A stretch of 52,182 bases of DNA. Source: Rhodoblastus sphagnicola. Lineage in GTDB: Bacteria > Pseudomonadota > Alphaproteobacteria > Rhizobiales > Beijerinckiaceae. Shown piece after piece: positions 8,859 to 17,801 of this stretch. Positions within the stretch are counted from its first letter, which is position 1. Each line of letters starts with the position of its first letter. The notes below the pieces were generated by a model that did not search any database, was not told the origin of the DNA, and saw only the letters and a program-made list of their open reading frames with translations. The stretch is from positions 1 through 52,182 of the forward strand of contig NZ_NHSJ01000118.1 in assembly GCF_002937075.1 (NCBI RefSeq), read 5' to 3'. The position numbers and the translations under genes were made by a program.

Positions 8859-9461
8859 TCATGCCGCCTTCGACAGCCCGCCCTCGCTCAAACCATGGCC
8901 GATCACCGCCAAAAACTGGTTGAGCCAAGCGGGATGCGCCGGCCAAGCCGGCGCGGTGACCAGATGGCCGTCGGTGACGGCGGCGTCGATGGCGATGTCG
9001 GCATAGGTTCCGCCCGCCAACTCCACGTCCGGCCGGCACGCGGGATAGGCGGAGACGCGGCGGCCCTTGATCACGCCGGCCGCCGCCAGCAGTTGCGCGC
9101 CGTGGCAGATGGCCGCGACCGGCTTGTTGGCGGCAAAGAAATGCTGGACCAGCGCGATCACCTTCGGATCGAGGCGGAGATATTCCGGCGCGCGTCCGCC
9201 CGGAATCACCAGCGCGTCGTAGCTTTCCGGATGGATGTCGGCGAAACTGGCGTTGAGCGTGAAATTATGGCCGCGCTTTTCGCTGTAGGTCTGCTGGCCC
9301 TCGAAATCGTGGATCGACGTGGCGACGCTGTCGCCGGCCGCCTTGCCCGGACAGACCGCGTCAACCTTGTGGCCGACCGCCAGAAGGGTCTGGAACGGAA
9401 CCATCACCTCGTAATCCTCGACGAAATCGCCGGCGATCAGCAGAATTTTCCTGGCGCTCAT
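8859..9461 (-). CDS. DJ-1/PfpI-family protein (glutamine amidotransferase-like)
   Basis: This 200-residue protein has the DJ-1/PfpI fold. The nucleophile-elbow cysteine is Cys119 in AAICHGAQ. Glu18 in FVEDYEV occupies the place of the conserved acid, and [12 protein letters not shown] is the oxyanion-hole region. Relatives include deglycase/protease-like stress proteins (YhbO, PfpI), but substrates are usually unknown. It resembles the longer ~190-200 residue subgroup with an insertion ([17 protein letters not shown]). It appears monocistronic, with an AGGA box before the ATG. Confidence 0.88.
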   Translation of the reverse strand: MSARKILLIAGDFVEDYEVMVPFQTLLAVGHKVDAVCPGKAAGDSVATSIHDFEGQQTYSEKRGHNFTLNASFADIHPESYDALVIPGGRAPEYLRLDPKVIALVQHFFAANKPVAAICHGAQLLAAAGVIKGRRVSAYPACRPDVELAGGTYADIAIDAAVTDGHLVTAPAWPAHPAWLNQFLAVIGHGLSEGGLSKAA

Positions 9462-9562
9462 GGCGTCCTCCCGTGTTTTATCAGGAGGACAGGATGGCGC
9501 CGAATTTTGCCTGTGGGTGTTACCCCGCTATCGCGCGCGCCGGACGGCCCGGCGCGCGACAT

Positions 9563-9595
9563 GAAAGGGCGCCGGTCGCGGCGCCCTTTCGTTTT
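9563..9595. terminator. Strong hairpin, possible bidirectional terminator
   Basis: GAAAGGGCGCC (9563-9573) pairs perfectly with GGCGCCCTTTC (9580-9590). On the plus strand it is followed by GTTTT. The gene ending next to it (9594-9851) is on the minus strand, where the hairpin would be read with only a short U-run. It is best described as a terminator-like hairpin overlapping that gene's last codon. Confidence 0.5.
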
Positions 9596-9851
9596 ACCTG
9601 CAAACCTTGCGCGGCCCCCACGGGGTTTCCTTCCACCAGCAGCGGCGACGCCACGGCGGTGGGCCGTAGCCGGGCGGCGGCGGCGGCGGGCGGCGCGGAC
9701 GGCCCCAGTCATCCCGAGGCGGCGGTGGGCGCAGCGGCCGGTCATAGGGGTCGTAGGGCTGCGCCTCGGCCTCGCCGCTGTTCGCGACGACGCCAGCGAG
9801 CAGGGCGGCGCCGAACAGGCGAAACGCATTCCTGCGGGTGGTGTTTTCCAT
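9594..9851 (-). CDS. Small Tat-exported proline-rich protein of unknown function
   Basis: The 85-residue product starts MENTTRRNAFRLFGAAL. Twin arginines are followed by a hydrophobic run and a cleavage-like site (GEAEA) near residue 30, which fits a Tat-type signal. The mature part is dominated by Pro, Arg, Tyr and Trp (DPYDRPLRPPPPRDDWGRP and RPPPPPPGYGPPPW). It ends in CWWKETPWGPRKVC, with two cysteines near the terminus that could form a disulfide. I chose ATG 9851 because a GGAG box precedes it. I do not recognise a functional family. Confidence 0.65.
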   Translation of the reverse strand: MENTTRRNAFRLFGAALLAGVVANSGEAEAQPYDPYDRPLRPPPPRDDWGRPRRPPPPPPGYGPPPWRRRCWWKETPWGPRKVCR

Positions 9852-9991
9852 TTTCGCTCCTTCCATTTTGCGGATCGGGCGCCGTTTGCGAATCAGTTGA
9901 ACGCCGATTGCGCTCAAGCCCGAAGCGTTACAGAGGCTTGAGTGGCCCCCGCGCCAGACCGCCTTGAGAGCGGGAAAAGTTTAGCGACAGT

Positions 9992-11221
9992 TCAGGCCAA
10001 AACAAGGGCGGCCGCGCTCAAACCCGAGCGTACAGCCCCTTCGATGGTCGAAGGCAGCCCGGTTTGGGTAAAATCGCCGGCGAGAAAAAGATTTTTCCAG
10101 TCCGTCGCCGGGCCGGGCCGCAGCGCGTCCTGCGCCGGCGTCGCGGCGAAGGTGGCGCGCTTTTCCTTGATGATTTGCCAGACCGGCAGCGGCGCCGAAA
10201 CGCCCGCGACCCGCTGAACCTCGTCCCAAATGCGCGAGGCGAGCTCCTCGCGCGGCGTGGCCAAAAACCGCTCGGCGGCGCTGATGGTCACCGAGAGCCG
10301 GTCGGGGAAAGCGAACACCCATTCGCTCCAGCCGCCGATCACGCCGGTGAGCAGCGGCATGTCCTTCGGCGCCGGGAAAGCGAAATGAGCGTTGACGATG
10401 GAGCGGAATTCATTTGGCGCGGACAGGCCCGGCAGCAGTTCCGCCGCAACCGGCGCCGTCACCGCCAGCACGACGCGATCTTCCGCATCCAGCGCGACGG
10501 TCTCCTCGCCAAAGTCCAGCGCCGCCACGCGCCCGCCCTCAAAGGCGAGACCGCGCAATTTGGCGCCGAATTTTACCCGCGCACCCTTCCCGCGCAAAAA
10601 ATCCAGCGCCGGATCGACGAAGGCGGCGGACAGGCCGTCCGCCACCACCGGACGGCAGGCGTCGCCGCCCCGTGCAAAAGTTTCGCGCACGATGGTCGCG
10701 GCCAACGTCGCCGACGCCTCCTCCGGCGCCGTGTTCAGCGCCGAGACGAAAATCGGGTCCCACAGCCGCCGCGCCATGTCGCCGGAGCCGAGGAACGGCC
10801 GCAGCGTCTGGCCGGGCTTGGCGAACAGCAGTTTTGCGAGCGCCATGTAATCCAGCCCCGCCGTGCCCGGCAGCCGGCGGTCGGGCATCAGAATCCACCA
10901 GGGCAGTTTTCCGGCGTTGGGGCGCAGCCGCCACCGCGTTTTCTGCTCCAGATCGCAAAAATCGAACCCGGCTTCCTCGGCGATGGACAGTTTGTCGGAA
11001 CCGCCGGTTTTTCGCGCGTAATCGAGCGATGCGGAATTGCCCGACAGCAGCAGATGATTGCCATTGTCGATGGTCATGCCGAGCGTCGCGTCGAAATAGG
11101 AGCGGCAGCGCCCGCCCGCCTGCGGCGCGGCCTCGTAAAGCGCGACCTCGAAGCGATCCGCCAGCTCCACCGCCGCCGACAGGCCGGCGAGGCCGGCGCC
11201 GATCACATGAACCCGCGCCAT
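9992..11221 (-). CDS. hpnE: Hydroxysqualene dehydroxylase HpnE
   Basis: HpnE is an FAD-dependent enzyme that converts hydroxysqualene to squalene, the last step of the HpnCDE route to squalene for hopanoid synthesis. The 409-residue protein opens with an FAD Rossmann motif (GAGLAGLSAAVEL, residues 8-20). It carries the amine-oxidase/phytoene-desaturase-like blocks GGRCRSY and GNHLLLSGN. The C-terminal GDFTQTGLPSTIEGA is the usual FAD-contacting end. It is last in hpnABCDE; its start overlaps the hpnD stop by one base (TGATG). No hpnF/shc follows. Confidence 0.93.
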   Translation of the reverse strand: MARVHVIGAGLAGLSAAVELADRFEVALYEAAPQAGGRCRSYFDATLGMTIDNGNHLLLSGNSASLDYARKTGGSDKLSIAEEAGFDFCDLEQKTRWRLRPNAGKLPWWILMPDRRLPGTAGLDYMALAKLLFAKPGQTLRPFLGSGDMARRLWDPIFVSALNTAPEEASATLAATIVRETFARGGDACRPVVADGLSAAFVDPALDFLRGKGARVKFGAKLRGLAFEGGRVAALDFGEETVALDAEDRVVLAVTAPVAAELLPGLSAPNEFRSIVNAHFAFPAPKDMPLLTGVIGGWSEWVFAFPDRLSVTISAAERFLATPREELASRIWDEVQRVAGVSAPLPVWQIIKEKRATFAATPAQDALRPGPATDWKNLFLAGDFTQTGLPSTIEGAVRSGLSAAALVLA

Positions 11222-12051
11222 CAGAACAGCCCGTAGCGCAGGAAGGCGCCGAGCACGGCCAGTTTCGGCGTCGCGATCTTTTCACGCGGCGCCTTGAAGC
11301 CCCTGTGGTCCAGCCGCCGCCAGATCGCGCGATAGGCCAGATACATGATTTTCGGCGCGCGGATTTCCGCGCGGGGACGCTCCACCATAATGGCGTTCGC
11401 CTGATCGAAATGGACCTTGGCCTGCGCCAGCAGCGGGCGACACACGGGGTCGAGATCGGGCCGCGCCACGACTTGTTCCGGCGTCGGGTCGGACACGCCC
11501 GCGCCCGAAAGAAGCTCGCGCGGCAGATAGAGCCGGCCGATGGCCGCGTCCTCGTCCACGTCGCGCAGGATGTTGGTGAGTTGCAGCGCGCGCCCGAGAT
11601 GATGGGCGAGTTCGATCCCCTGTTGCTCCGGCAGGCCGAACACCCGCACCGACAACCGCCCCACCGCGCTGGCGACGCGGTCGCAATAGAGATCGAGTGT
11701 TTCCGCGTCCGGCGCGACGATGTTCGCGTCGACATCCATCTGCATGCCGTCGATGACGGCGAGAAAATCCTCTTGCCTGAAACTGAAGTCGCGCAGCGGC
11801 GTGATCAGCCCCTCGGCCCGACCGGAATGGCCCCCCTCATAGAGCGCGGCGATGTCGCGGCGCCATAGGTCGAGCGCTTCGGTCTTTTCCTCGCGGGTTC
11901 CGCCGCCGTCGGCGATGTCGTCCACGGCGCGGCAGAACGAATAGATTTCGAACATGGCGTCGCGCTGCCCTTGCGGCAGGATCGCCATGGCCCGATAAAA
12001 CGAGCTGTTGCGCGCGGTTTCCCGCGCGGCCTCATGTGTCGCGAGGCTCAT
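11221..12051 (-). CDS. hpnD: Presqualene diphosphate synthase HpnD
   Basis: HpnD condenses two farnesyl diphosphates to presqualene diphosphate. The 276-residue product has both aspartate-rich motifs of the squalene/phytoene synthase family, AVDDIAD near residues 37-43 and LRDVDEDA in the second half, which bind the Mg-diphosphates. SFYRAMAILP is the family's N-terminal substrate block. I place the start at MSLATHEAARETAR (12051), because the in-frame extension upstream is Arg-rich and lies in hpnC. The start overlaps the hpnC stop by four bases. Confidence 0.93.
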   Translation of the reverse strand: MSLATHEAARETARNSSFYRAMAILPQGQRDAMFEIYSFCRAVDDIADGGGTREEKTEALDLWRRDIAALYEGGHSGRAEGLITPLRDFSFRQEDFLAVIDGMQMDVDANIVAPDAETLDLYCDRVASAVGRLSVRVFGLPEQQGIELAHHLGRALQLTNILRDVDEDAAIGRLYLPRELLSGAGVSDPTPEQVVARPDLDPVCRPLLAQAKVHFDQANAIMVERPRAEIRAPKIMYLAYRAIWRRLDHRGFKAPREKIATPKLAVLGAFLRYGLF

Positions 12052-12914
12052 GCGGCCCTCCGGAACAAGCGTGAAACCGCCTCGACGCCGACGGCGGCCG
12101 CGGCGCCGATAACCATCTCGCCCTTGTTGAGCTTCACCTTTTCGCACAAGGGATCGCGCGCCGTCAGCAGGTCCACGATGCTGAAGGCGTGGCGGACGAT
12201 CACCGCGATTTCCAGGCCAAGCCTGAAATCCTTGATCGCGGCGGTGAGATCCGCGCCGCGTTCGAGCAGCCCGCGGTTCTTCCACGCCAGGTTCTGAAGG
12301 CAGGACAGCAAGGCCGGCGAACTTTTGGCTTCCCCCAGATCCTCGATCCGCGCGCCCGCCGCATCAAGCGCGTCCCGGGGGATGTAAACGCGGTCGAGGG
12401 CTTTGAAATCCTTGGCGCAATCCTGCAAATGGTTGTTGATCTGCAAACCCGCGCAAATGTCGTCGGAGGCCGCCCACAGGCTCTGGCTCTCGCCGTGGAC
12501 GTCGAGCAGGAAGCGCCCGACAGGCATGGCCGACAGGCGACAATAAGCGATCAGATCATCCCAGTCGGCGTAACGATTCTTGTCCACGTCGAGGCGGAAC
12601 GCATCGAGCAGGTCGCGCGCGTGCTGGTCGGTGAGGTCGTGTTCGGCGAGTTTTACGCGCAACTTTACGCCAAGCGGCTCGGCCTCGCTCTTGCCGATCA
12701 GCGAATCCTCCATCTGGTCCAGCAAAGCGTGTTTTTGCGCCGGCGCCAGATCGGGATTGTCGGCGACATCGTCGCCGGAGCGCACGAAATCGTAAAAGGC
12801 GAGAATCACCGGGCGCAGACGTTCCGCGATCAGCCCCGAGGCGACCGGAAAATTCTCGTCCGCGCCGGTCTTGCCGGAACGCAGGCTTTCCGCCGTGACC
12901 GTGTCTTCGCTCAT
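12048..12914 (-). CDS. hpnC: Hydroxysqualene synthase HpnC
   Basis: HpnC, a homologue of squalene/phytoene synthase, turns presqualene diphosphate into hydroxysqualene. The 288-residue product carries the first motif as RSGDDVADNPDL and the second as HLQDCAKDFKALDRVYIP. The start MSEDTVTAESLRSGK at 12914 overlaps the hpnB stop, consistent with tight translational coupling. The N-terminal GKTGADENFPVAS block is typical of HpnC rather than HpnD and separates the two paralogues. Confidence 0.92.
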   Translation of the reverse strand: MSEDTVTAESLRSGKTGADENFPVASGLIAERLRPVILAFYDFVRSGDDVADNPDLAPAQKHALLDQMEDSLIGKSEAEPLGVKLRVKLAEHDLTDQHARDLLDAFRLDVDKNRYADWDDLIAYCRLSAMPVGRFLLDVHGESQSLWAASDDICAGLQINNHLQDCAKDFKALDRVYIPRDALDAAGARIEDLGEAKSSPALLSCLQNLAWKNRGLLERGADLTAAIKDFRLGLEIAVIVRHAFSIVDLLTARDPLCEKVKLNKGEMVIGAAAAVGVEAVSRLFRRAA

Positions 12915-14059
12915 GCTTCTCCCGCCTCTTGAGCGCCCCGCTGGGCTTGCGCCCGGCCCTTCCACATGCCGCCGCGCCCGCGATAAAAGTCGAGCGCCGA
13001 ACGCAACGTGTAGACCATATAAATCGCGGCGATGCCCGGCAAGAGCGCGGCGCGGGCGCGGCTCAGCCCGTAGAATCGGTTGATCGGCATGAAGCTGGCG
13101 ATCATCAGGCCGAAGGCCAACGCGCCCAACAGGCCGGCGACGCCCGGCGCGCGCAGGGCGAGGATGACCGGAAGCACAAAGGTCGCCACCAGCCCGGCCA
13201 TCGCGCCCGCAAGTCGCCAGGGCGAAAACCCCAGTTGCGCATAAGCCGAGCGCGAAATCATGCGGCCGATGTCGCCAATGCGCGGGTAAGGCCGCAGGCT
13301 CTTGACGCGACGCGTCAGGCCGAGCCAGACCGGCCCGACCGTCTTCATCCGCGCCGCCAGCGCGCAATCGTCGATCAGCGCGCCCCTCAAACTCTCGATT
13401 CCGCCGGCCGTCGCCAGCAGGTCCGGGCGAACCAGCATGCAGCCGCCCGCCGCGGCGCCCGTGCGCCGCCGCGAATCGCGCGCCCAGCGGAACGGATAGA
13501 GCATCTGGAAGAAATAGACGAAGGCGGGAACCAGCAGCTTTTCCGCGAAGGATTGGCAGCGCAGCAGCGCCATCAGCGAGGTCAGGCCGATGGCGTCGGC
13601 TTCCGCCCGCGCCACCAGCATGCGCAGATTGTCGGGCTCGTGGAAAATATCGGCGTCGGTGAACAGGATGTATTTGGCGGAAAAGTTTTCGCGGGTGTAG
13701 CGCACGCCCTGCGCCATGGCCCAGAGTTTTCCGGTCCAGCCCTCCGGCGGCGCCGAGCCGTCGAGCACCCGCAGTCGGTCGTTGCCCAGCGCGCGCGCGA
13801 TTTCCGCCGTGCCGTCGCTGCTTTGATCATCCACCAGAACGATGCGAAAATCGCCGGGATAATCCTGCGCCAGCAGTCCGCCCATGCTTTGCGCGATGAG
13901 TTCGGCCTCGTCGCGCGCGGGAACCACTGCAACCACGGCGGGCCAGGTGGTCAATTGCGGCTTGGGCGCGAAATCCGTGTCGAGACAGGCCCAGAATTTG
14001 CCGCGCGCAAAAATCAGGACCAGCCAGATCGCGAGAACGACAACGCCGAGCGCGATCAC
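12911..14059 (-). CDS. hpnB: Hopene-associated glycosyltransferase HpnB
   Basis: HpnB is a membrane-associated GT-A-fold glycosyltransferase (family 2-like) linked to hopanoid gene clusters; its exact substrate is not established. The 382-residue product has an N-terminal membrane helix (residues 2-20), the GT2 nucleotide-sugar block VVAVVPARDEAE, VLVDDQSSDGT and the DxD-like FTDADI. A set of C-terminal membrane helices (about 290-360) follows. The start is GTG at 14059, overlapping the hpnA stop as GTGA. Confidence 0.9.
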   Translation of the reverse strand: MIALGVVVLAIWLVLIFARGKFWACLDTDFAPKPQLTTWPAVVAVVPARDEAELIAQSMGGLLAQDYPGDFRIVLVDDQSSDGTAEIARALGNDRLRVLDGSAPPEGWTGKLWAMAQGVRYTRENFSAKYILFTDADIFHEPDNLRMLVARAEADAIGLTSLMALLRCQSFAEKLLVPAFVYFFQMLYPFRWARDSRRRTGAAAGGCMLVRPDLLATAGGIESLRGALIDDCALAARMKTVGPVWLGLTRRVKSLRPYPRIGDIGRMISRSAYAQLGFSPWRLAGAMAGLVATFVLPVILALRAPGVAGLLGALAFGLMIASFMPINRFYGLSRARAALLPGIAAIYMVYTLRSALDFYRGRGGMWKGRAQAQRGAQEAGEA

Positions 14060-15060
14060 TTGACCATGCCCTTCGCGCGGAACCAGGACAGCGCGTCGGC
14101 TATGGCCTGCGCGTAGGGCCGCGCGGAATAGCCCAGTTCGGCCTGCGCCTTATGGGAGGAAAAATACATGCGGTATCCGGCCATGCGCAGGGCGTCCACG
14201 GTGGCGAACGGCTCCTTGCCGGTGAAGCGCGCCAAAAACTCCGCCGCATGGGCGAAGGGGAACAGGGCGCCGCGCGGAATCTTCAGCGTGGGCGGGCGCC
14301 GTCCCGCCATGACGCAGATTTCGCTCAGGAACTGGCCGAACGGCGCGTCCTGGCCGCCGAGGATGTAGCGCTCGCCGATTCGCCCCTTCTCCATCGCCAG
14401 GAGATGGCCCGCCGCGACATCCTCGACATGGACGAGGTTGAGGCCGGTATCGACGTAGCCGGGCATTTTCCCGTTCGCCGCCTCGACGATGACGCGCCCC
14501 GTGGGCGTCGGTTTGATGTCGCGCGGGCCGATCGGGGTGGACGGATTGACGATCACCGCCGGCAGGCCCTGCGTCTGGATCATGGTCTCGACCACGCGCT
14601 CGGCAATGGTCTTGCTGCGCTTGTAAGCGCCTATGGCCTGTTCCGGCGTCGCGGGCGAGGTTTCGTCTACCGGACGGCCCTCGGCGTTGAGTTTTAAAGT
14701 CGCGACCGAGGAGGTGTAGACCACCCGTGACACGCCGGCGCGCAGCGCCGATGTCATGATGTTGGTGACGCCGACGCGGTTGGCCTCGACGATCTCGTTG
14801 GGATCGCGCGCCCACAGCCGGTAATCGGCGGCGACATGGTAGAGCCGGTCCACGCCCGCGAAGGCGGGGGCGAGCGTGGCGGCGTCAAGCAGGTCGCCAA
14901 TCACCACCTCGGCGTCCAAACCCTCGACATTGCCGCGCGGCGAGGTTTTGCGCGCCAGCAGCACCACGCGCTCGCCGCGCGCGATCAGCGCCCGCGCCAC
15001 CGCCGCGCCGACGAAGCCGGTCGCCCCTGTCACCAGAATCTTGCCGCCTGAACTCATCAT
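14056..15060 (-). CDS. hpnA: Hopanoid-associated sugar epimerase/reductase HpnA
   Basis: HpnA is an NAD(P)-dependent extended short-chain dehydrogenase of the dihydroflavonol-4-reductase type, thought to act on the sugar head of hopanoids. The 334-residue product has the cofactor motif VTGATGFVGAA, YTSSVATLK, and the catalytic YxxxK in AYKRSK. Two consecutive ATGs exist; AGGAG lies five bases before the first, so I use 15060. As first gene of hpnABCDE, its promoter must lie in the AT-rich stretch between here and the divergent cys operon. Confidence 0.9.
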   Translation of the reverse strand: MMSSGGKILVTGATGFVGAAVARALIARGERVVLLARKTSPRGNVEGLDAEVVIGDLLDAATLAPAFAGVDRLYHVAADYRLWARDPNEIVEANRVGVTNIMTSALRAGVSRVVYTSSVATLKLNAEGRPVDETSPATPEQAIGAYKRSKTIAERVVETMIQTQGLPAVIVNPSTPIGPRDIKPTPTGRVIVEAANGKMPGYVDTGLNLVHVEDVAAGHLLAMEKGRIGERYILGGQDAPFGQFLSEICVMAGRRPPTLKIPRGALFPFAHAAEFLARFTGKEPFATVDALRMAGYRMYFSSHKAQAELGYSARPYAQAIADALSWFRAKGMVK

Positions 15061-15325
15061 CGATTCTCCTGGTCGCCCGAGGCCCGGAATCCCGTTACGT
15101 CCTCCTAGCATGGCGAGCGCCCCCGCCAAACGGGGAAAAGCGGGCGCCGCGCGCGACACCCCGCCCGAATGAGAATTTTTTGCTCCTAATAGCTGACCAA
15201 TCCACTATAATATAGGAATCCTTTCTACCCATACTCGATAAATAGCCTATTTCATTCTGTTTCTCAGCATTGCAACGTGACGCCGCCCCGCCTATTTTCC
15301 CAGCCGACCAACCTGTGAGGTTCCC
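15061..15325. promoter_or_regulatory. Divergent control region between hpnA and the cys operon
   Basis: This 265-base gap separates two divergent operons. Its middle (15170-15265) is conspicuously AT-rich for this genome. It contains TATAAT at 15206-15211 within the palindrome CTATA-A-TATAG (15205-15215), which could be a -10 element overlapped by an operator. I cannot assign a regulator. The -35 element is not clear in either direction. Confidence 0.4.
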
Positions 15326-15646
15326 ATGGCCGCCGTCAAGCGTCCGCCTTTGCCTGTCATTCTCGTCGCCAACGACCTTGTCGAGGGCGAGGTGCTGTTC
15401 GCCGCGAACAACGGCTGGACCCGCGACGTCCGCGCGGCCCGCGTCGCCTCCGACGAAGCCGCGGCGCTGGAGCTGGAGCAGTTCGGCGCGGCGCAAGCCA
15501 GCGAGTCCAAGGTGGTGGACGCCTATCTTGTCGATGTCGAAATCGAGGCGGGCGTCCCGGTCCCGCGCCATTACCGCGAAAGGCTGCGCACGCTCGGCCC
15601 AAGTCACCGCCTCGATCTCGGCAAGCAGGCCGAGTTCCACATCTGA
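15326..15646 (+). CDS. DUF2849 protein, sulfite-reductase-associated
   Basis: This 106-residue soluble protein matches the DUF2849 family, which in alphaproteobacteria is almost always encoded just upstream of the sulfite reductase hemoprotein. Visible features are the N-terminal strand PVILVANDLVEGEVLF, the NNGWTRD segment and a C-terminal PRHYRERLR block. It has no known catalytic motif; a role in assembling or regulating sulfite reductase is inferred only from neighbourhood. cysI starts nine bases after its stop. In many relatives a cysG-like siroheme gene precedes it, which is absent here. Confidence 0.85.
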   Translation: MAAVKRPPLPVILVANDLVEGEVLFAANNGWTRDVRAARVASDEAAALELEQFGAAQASESKVVDAYLVDVEIEAGVPVPRHYRERLRTLGPSHRLDLGKQAEFHI

Positions 15647-15655
15647 GAGTCCAAC

Positions 15656-17323
15656 ATGTATGCTTATGACGAATTCGACCGCCAGATCGTGCGCGAGCGC
15701 GTGGCGCAATTCGCCAGCCAGGTCGAGCGCCGGCTGGACGGCTCGCTGACCGATGAGGAATTCCGGCCGCTGCGCCTGAAGAACGGCCTCTATCTGCAAT
15801 TGCACGCTTATATGCTGCGCGTCGCCATTCCCTATGGCGCGTTGTCGGCGCGACAATTGCGGCAGATGGCGCTGATCGCGGAGACCTACGACCGCGGCTA
15901 CGGCCATTTCACCACGCGGCAGAACCTTCAGTACAACTGGCCGAAATTGCGCGACACGCCGGCCATTCTCGGCCTGCTCGCCGATGTCGACATGCACGCC
16001 ATCCAAACCTCCGGCAATTGCATCCGCAACACCACCACGGATTGTTTCGCCGGCGCCGCCTTCGACGAGATCGAGGATCCCCGCCCCACCGCCGAGTGGA
16101 TTCGGCAATGGTCCACGCTGCATCCGGAATTCGACTGGCTCGGCCGGAAATTCAAGATCGCTGTCACCGCTTCGCGGCAGGATCGCGCTGTGCTGAAAGG
16201 CCATGACGTCGGCGTGCGCATCGTGCGCGACGCCGACGGCGAGACCGGCTACCAGATTTACATCGGCGGCGGCCTCGGCCGCACGCCGATGGAAGGCAAG
16301 CTGATCCGCGAGTTCCTGCCCCGCGCCGAACTGCTCGACTATCTCGAAGCCATTTTGCGCGTGTACAATCTCGAAGGTCGCCGCGACAACAAATACAAGG
16401 CGCGCATCAAGATTCTCGTCCACGAAATCGGCCTGGAGAAAATCCGCGCCGATGTCGAAGCCGAATACGCCAGCATCGTCGCCGCATCGCCCAAGGCGGA
16501 CCTGCGCGAATTCCATCGCATTCAGGCGGCGTTCGACGCGCCTGAATTCGCCGATCTGCCGGAAGTTTCGCGCAAGCTCGAACAGGCGCAGGCCAATGAT
16601 CCCGACCTCGCCCTGTTCGTCGAGCACAATCTGTTCCGCCACAAGCACAAGGGCTACGCGTCCCTGACGATTTCGCTGAAGGGCATCGGCCAGGCGCCGG
16701 GCGACGCCAATGCCGCGCAAATGCGCGCGGTCGCCGATCTCGCGGAAAAATATTCCTTCAACGAACTGCGCGTCAGCCACAAGCAGAACCTCGTGCTGCC
16801 GCATGTGCGGCTCGACGACGTTGCCGAAATCTTCGCCGTGCTGAAGGCGCACGATCTCGCGACCGCCAACGCCGAGTTGATCACCGACATCATCTGCTGC
16901 CCCGGCCTCGATTATTGCGCGCTGGCCACCGCGCGTTCGATCCCGCTGGCGCAAAAGCTGTCGCGGCATTTCGGCGACGCCGCGACGCAGAAGGACATCG
17001 GCGAATTGTCGATCAAAATATCCGGCTGCATCAACGCCTGCGGCCATCATCACATCGGCAATATCGGCATTCTCGGCCTGGAGAAAAAGGGCGCCGAATC
17101 CTACCAGATCACCATCGGCGGCGACGCCGGCGACCAGTTCGCCATCGGTGAACTGCTCGGCCCCGGCCTGCCTGAAACCCATGTGCCCGAAGCCCTCGAC
17201 AAGCTGATCGCCGTCTATCGCCGCGAGCGGCGCCAGGGCGAAACCTTCATCGAAACCTATCGCCGCATCGGCCTCGCGCCGTACAAAACCGCCTTCAAGG
17301 AAATCGCCGATGCTTTTGCTTGA
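15656..17323 (+). CDS. cysI: Sulfite reductase hemoprotein subunit
   Basis: CysI reduces sulfite to sulfide with six electrons at a siroheme/[4Fe-4S] centre in assimilatory sulfate reduction. The 555-residue length suits the duplicated nitrite/sulfite reductase fold. The tracts HFTTRQNLQYNWP and TSGNCIRNTTTDCFAGA lie in the first half. The cluster/siroheme cysteines follow in CCPGLDYCALA and KISGCINACGHH in the second half, giving the C-x5-C and C-x3-C pattern. No cysJ flavoprotein is present, so electrons probably come from ferredoxin or another donor. The 3' end overlaps the next gene by 14 bases. Confidence 0.94.
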   Translation: MYAYDEFDRQIVRERVAQFASQVERRLDGSLTDEEFRPLRLKNGLYLQLHAYMLRVAIPYGALSARQLRQMALIAETYDRGYGHFTTRQNLQYNWPKLRDTPAILGLLADVDMHAIQTSGNCIRNTTTDCFAGAAFDEIEDPRPTAEWIRQWSTLHPEFDWLGRKFKIAVTASRQDRAVLKGHDVGVRIVRDADGETGYQIYIGGGLGRTPMEGKLIREFLPRAELLDYLEAILRVYNLEGRRDNKYKARIKILVHEIGLEKIRADVEAEYASIVAASPKADLREFHRIQAAFDAPEFADLPEVSRKLEQAQANDPDLALFVEHNLFRHKHKGYASLTISLKGIGQAPGDANAAQMRAVADLAEKYSFNELRVSHKQNLVLPHVRLDDVAEIFAVLKAHDLATANAELITDIICCPGLDYCALATARSIPLAQKLSRHFGDAATQKDIGELSIKISGCINACGHHHIGNIGILGLEKKGAESYQITIGGDAGDQFAIGELLGPGLPETHVPEALDKLIAVYRRERRQGETFIETYRRIGLAPYKTAFKEIADAFA

Positions 17324-17798
17324 TCGAAACGGCGCCAAAGCCGATCCGTTCGCGCGCGTCGAAACGCTCGACGACGTCGCCGGAAAAGCCGTGATCGTCG
17401 CTTTCGACGCGGCGGAAAAACTGCTCGCCGCCGCGCCGGCGCAAGCCGGCGTTTTCGCGCCCAACACGCTCGACGCCGAACAGCTTTCGCCCTTCCTCGA
17501 CCGTCTCGCGCTGATCGCGATCGCCTTTCCCTCGGCGACCGACGGGCGCGGGTTTTCGCTGGCGCGGCAATTGCGCCGGCTCGGGTTCAAGGGAATTTTG
17601 CGCGCCTCCGGGCCGCTGTTTTCCGACCAGTTCCCGCAGGCGCTGGCCTGCGGTTTCGACGAGGTCGAAATCCCCGACGCCAACGCCGCGCGCCAGCCGG
17701 TGCAGCAATGGCTCGACGCGCTCAAGCGCGTCACCGTCACCTATCAGCGCGATTACGCCCAGGGCGAGCGAATCCTCGATCGCCGCGCGCGGAGTTAA
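17310..17798 (+). CDS. DUF934 protein, sulfite-reductase-associated
   Basis: This 162-residue protein belongs to the DUF934 family, annotated as an uncharacterised oxidoreductase-like partner that regularly sits between cysI and cysH in proteobacteria. Segments LALIAIAFPSATDGRGFSLA and LRRLGFKGILRASGPLFSDQF are characteristic. No cofactor motif is obvious. Overlap with the end of cysI (17310-17323) indicates co-translation. A role alongside sulfite reductase is inferred from position only. Confidence 0.85.
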   Translation: MLLLDRNGAKADPFARVETLDDVAGKAVIVAFDAAEKLLAAAPAQAGVFAPNTLDAEQLSPFLDRLALIAIAFPSATDGRGFSLARQLRRLGFKGILRASGPLFSDQFPQALACGFDEVEIPDANAARQPVQQWLDALKRVTVTYQRDYAQGERILDRRARS

Positions 17799-17801
17799 AT
17801 C

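Noticed and set aside
15095-17740. Very long minus-strand open frame opposite the hpnA promoter, cysI and the DUF934 gene
   Set aside because: It is the antisense shadow of cysI and neighbours in GC-rich DNA. The product is Gly/Arg/Ala-rich with no motif, while the plus strand encodes clear CysI.
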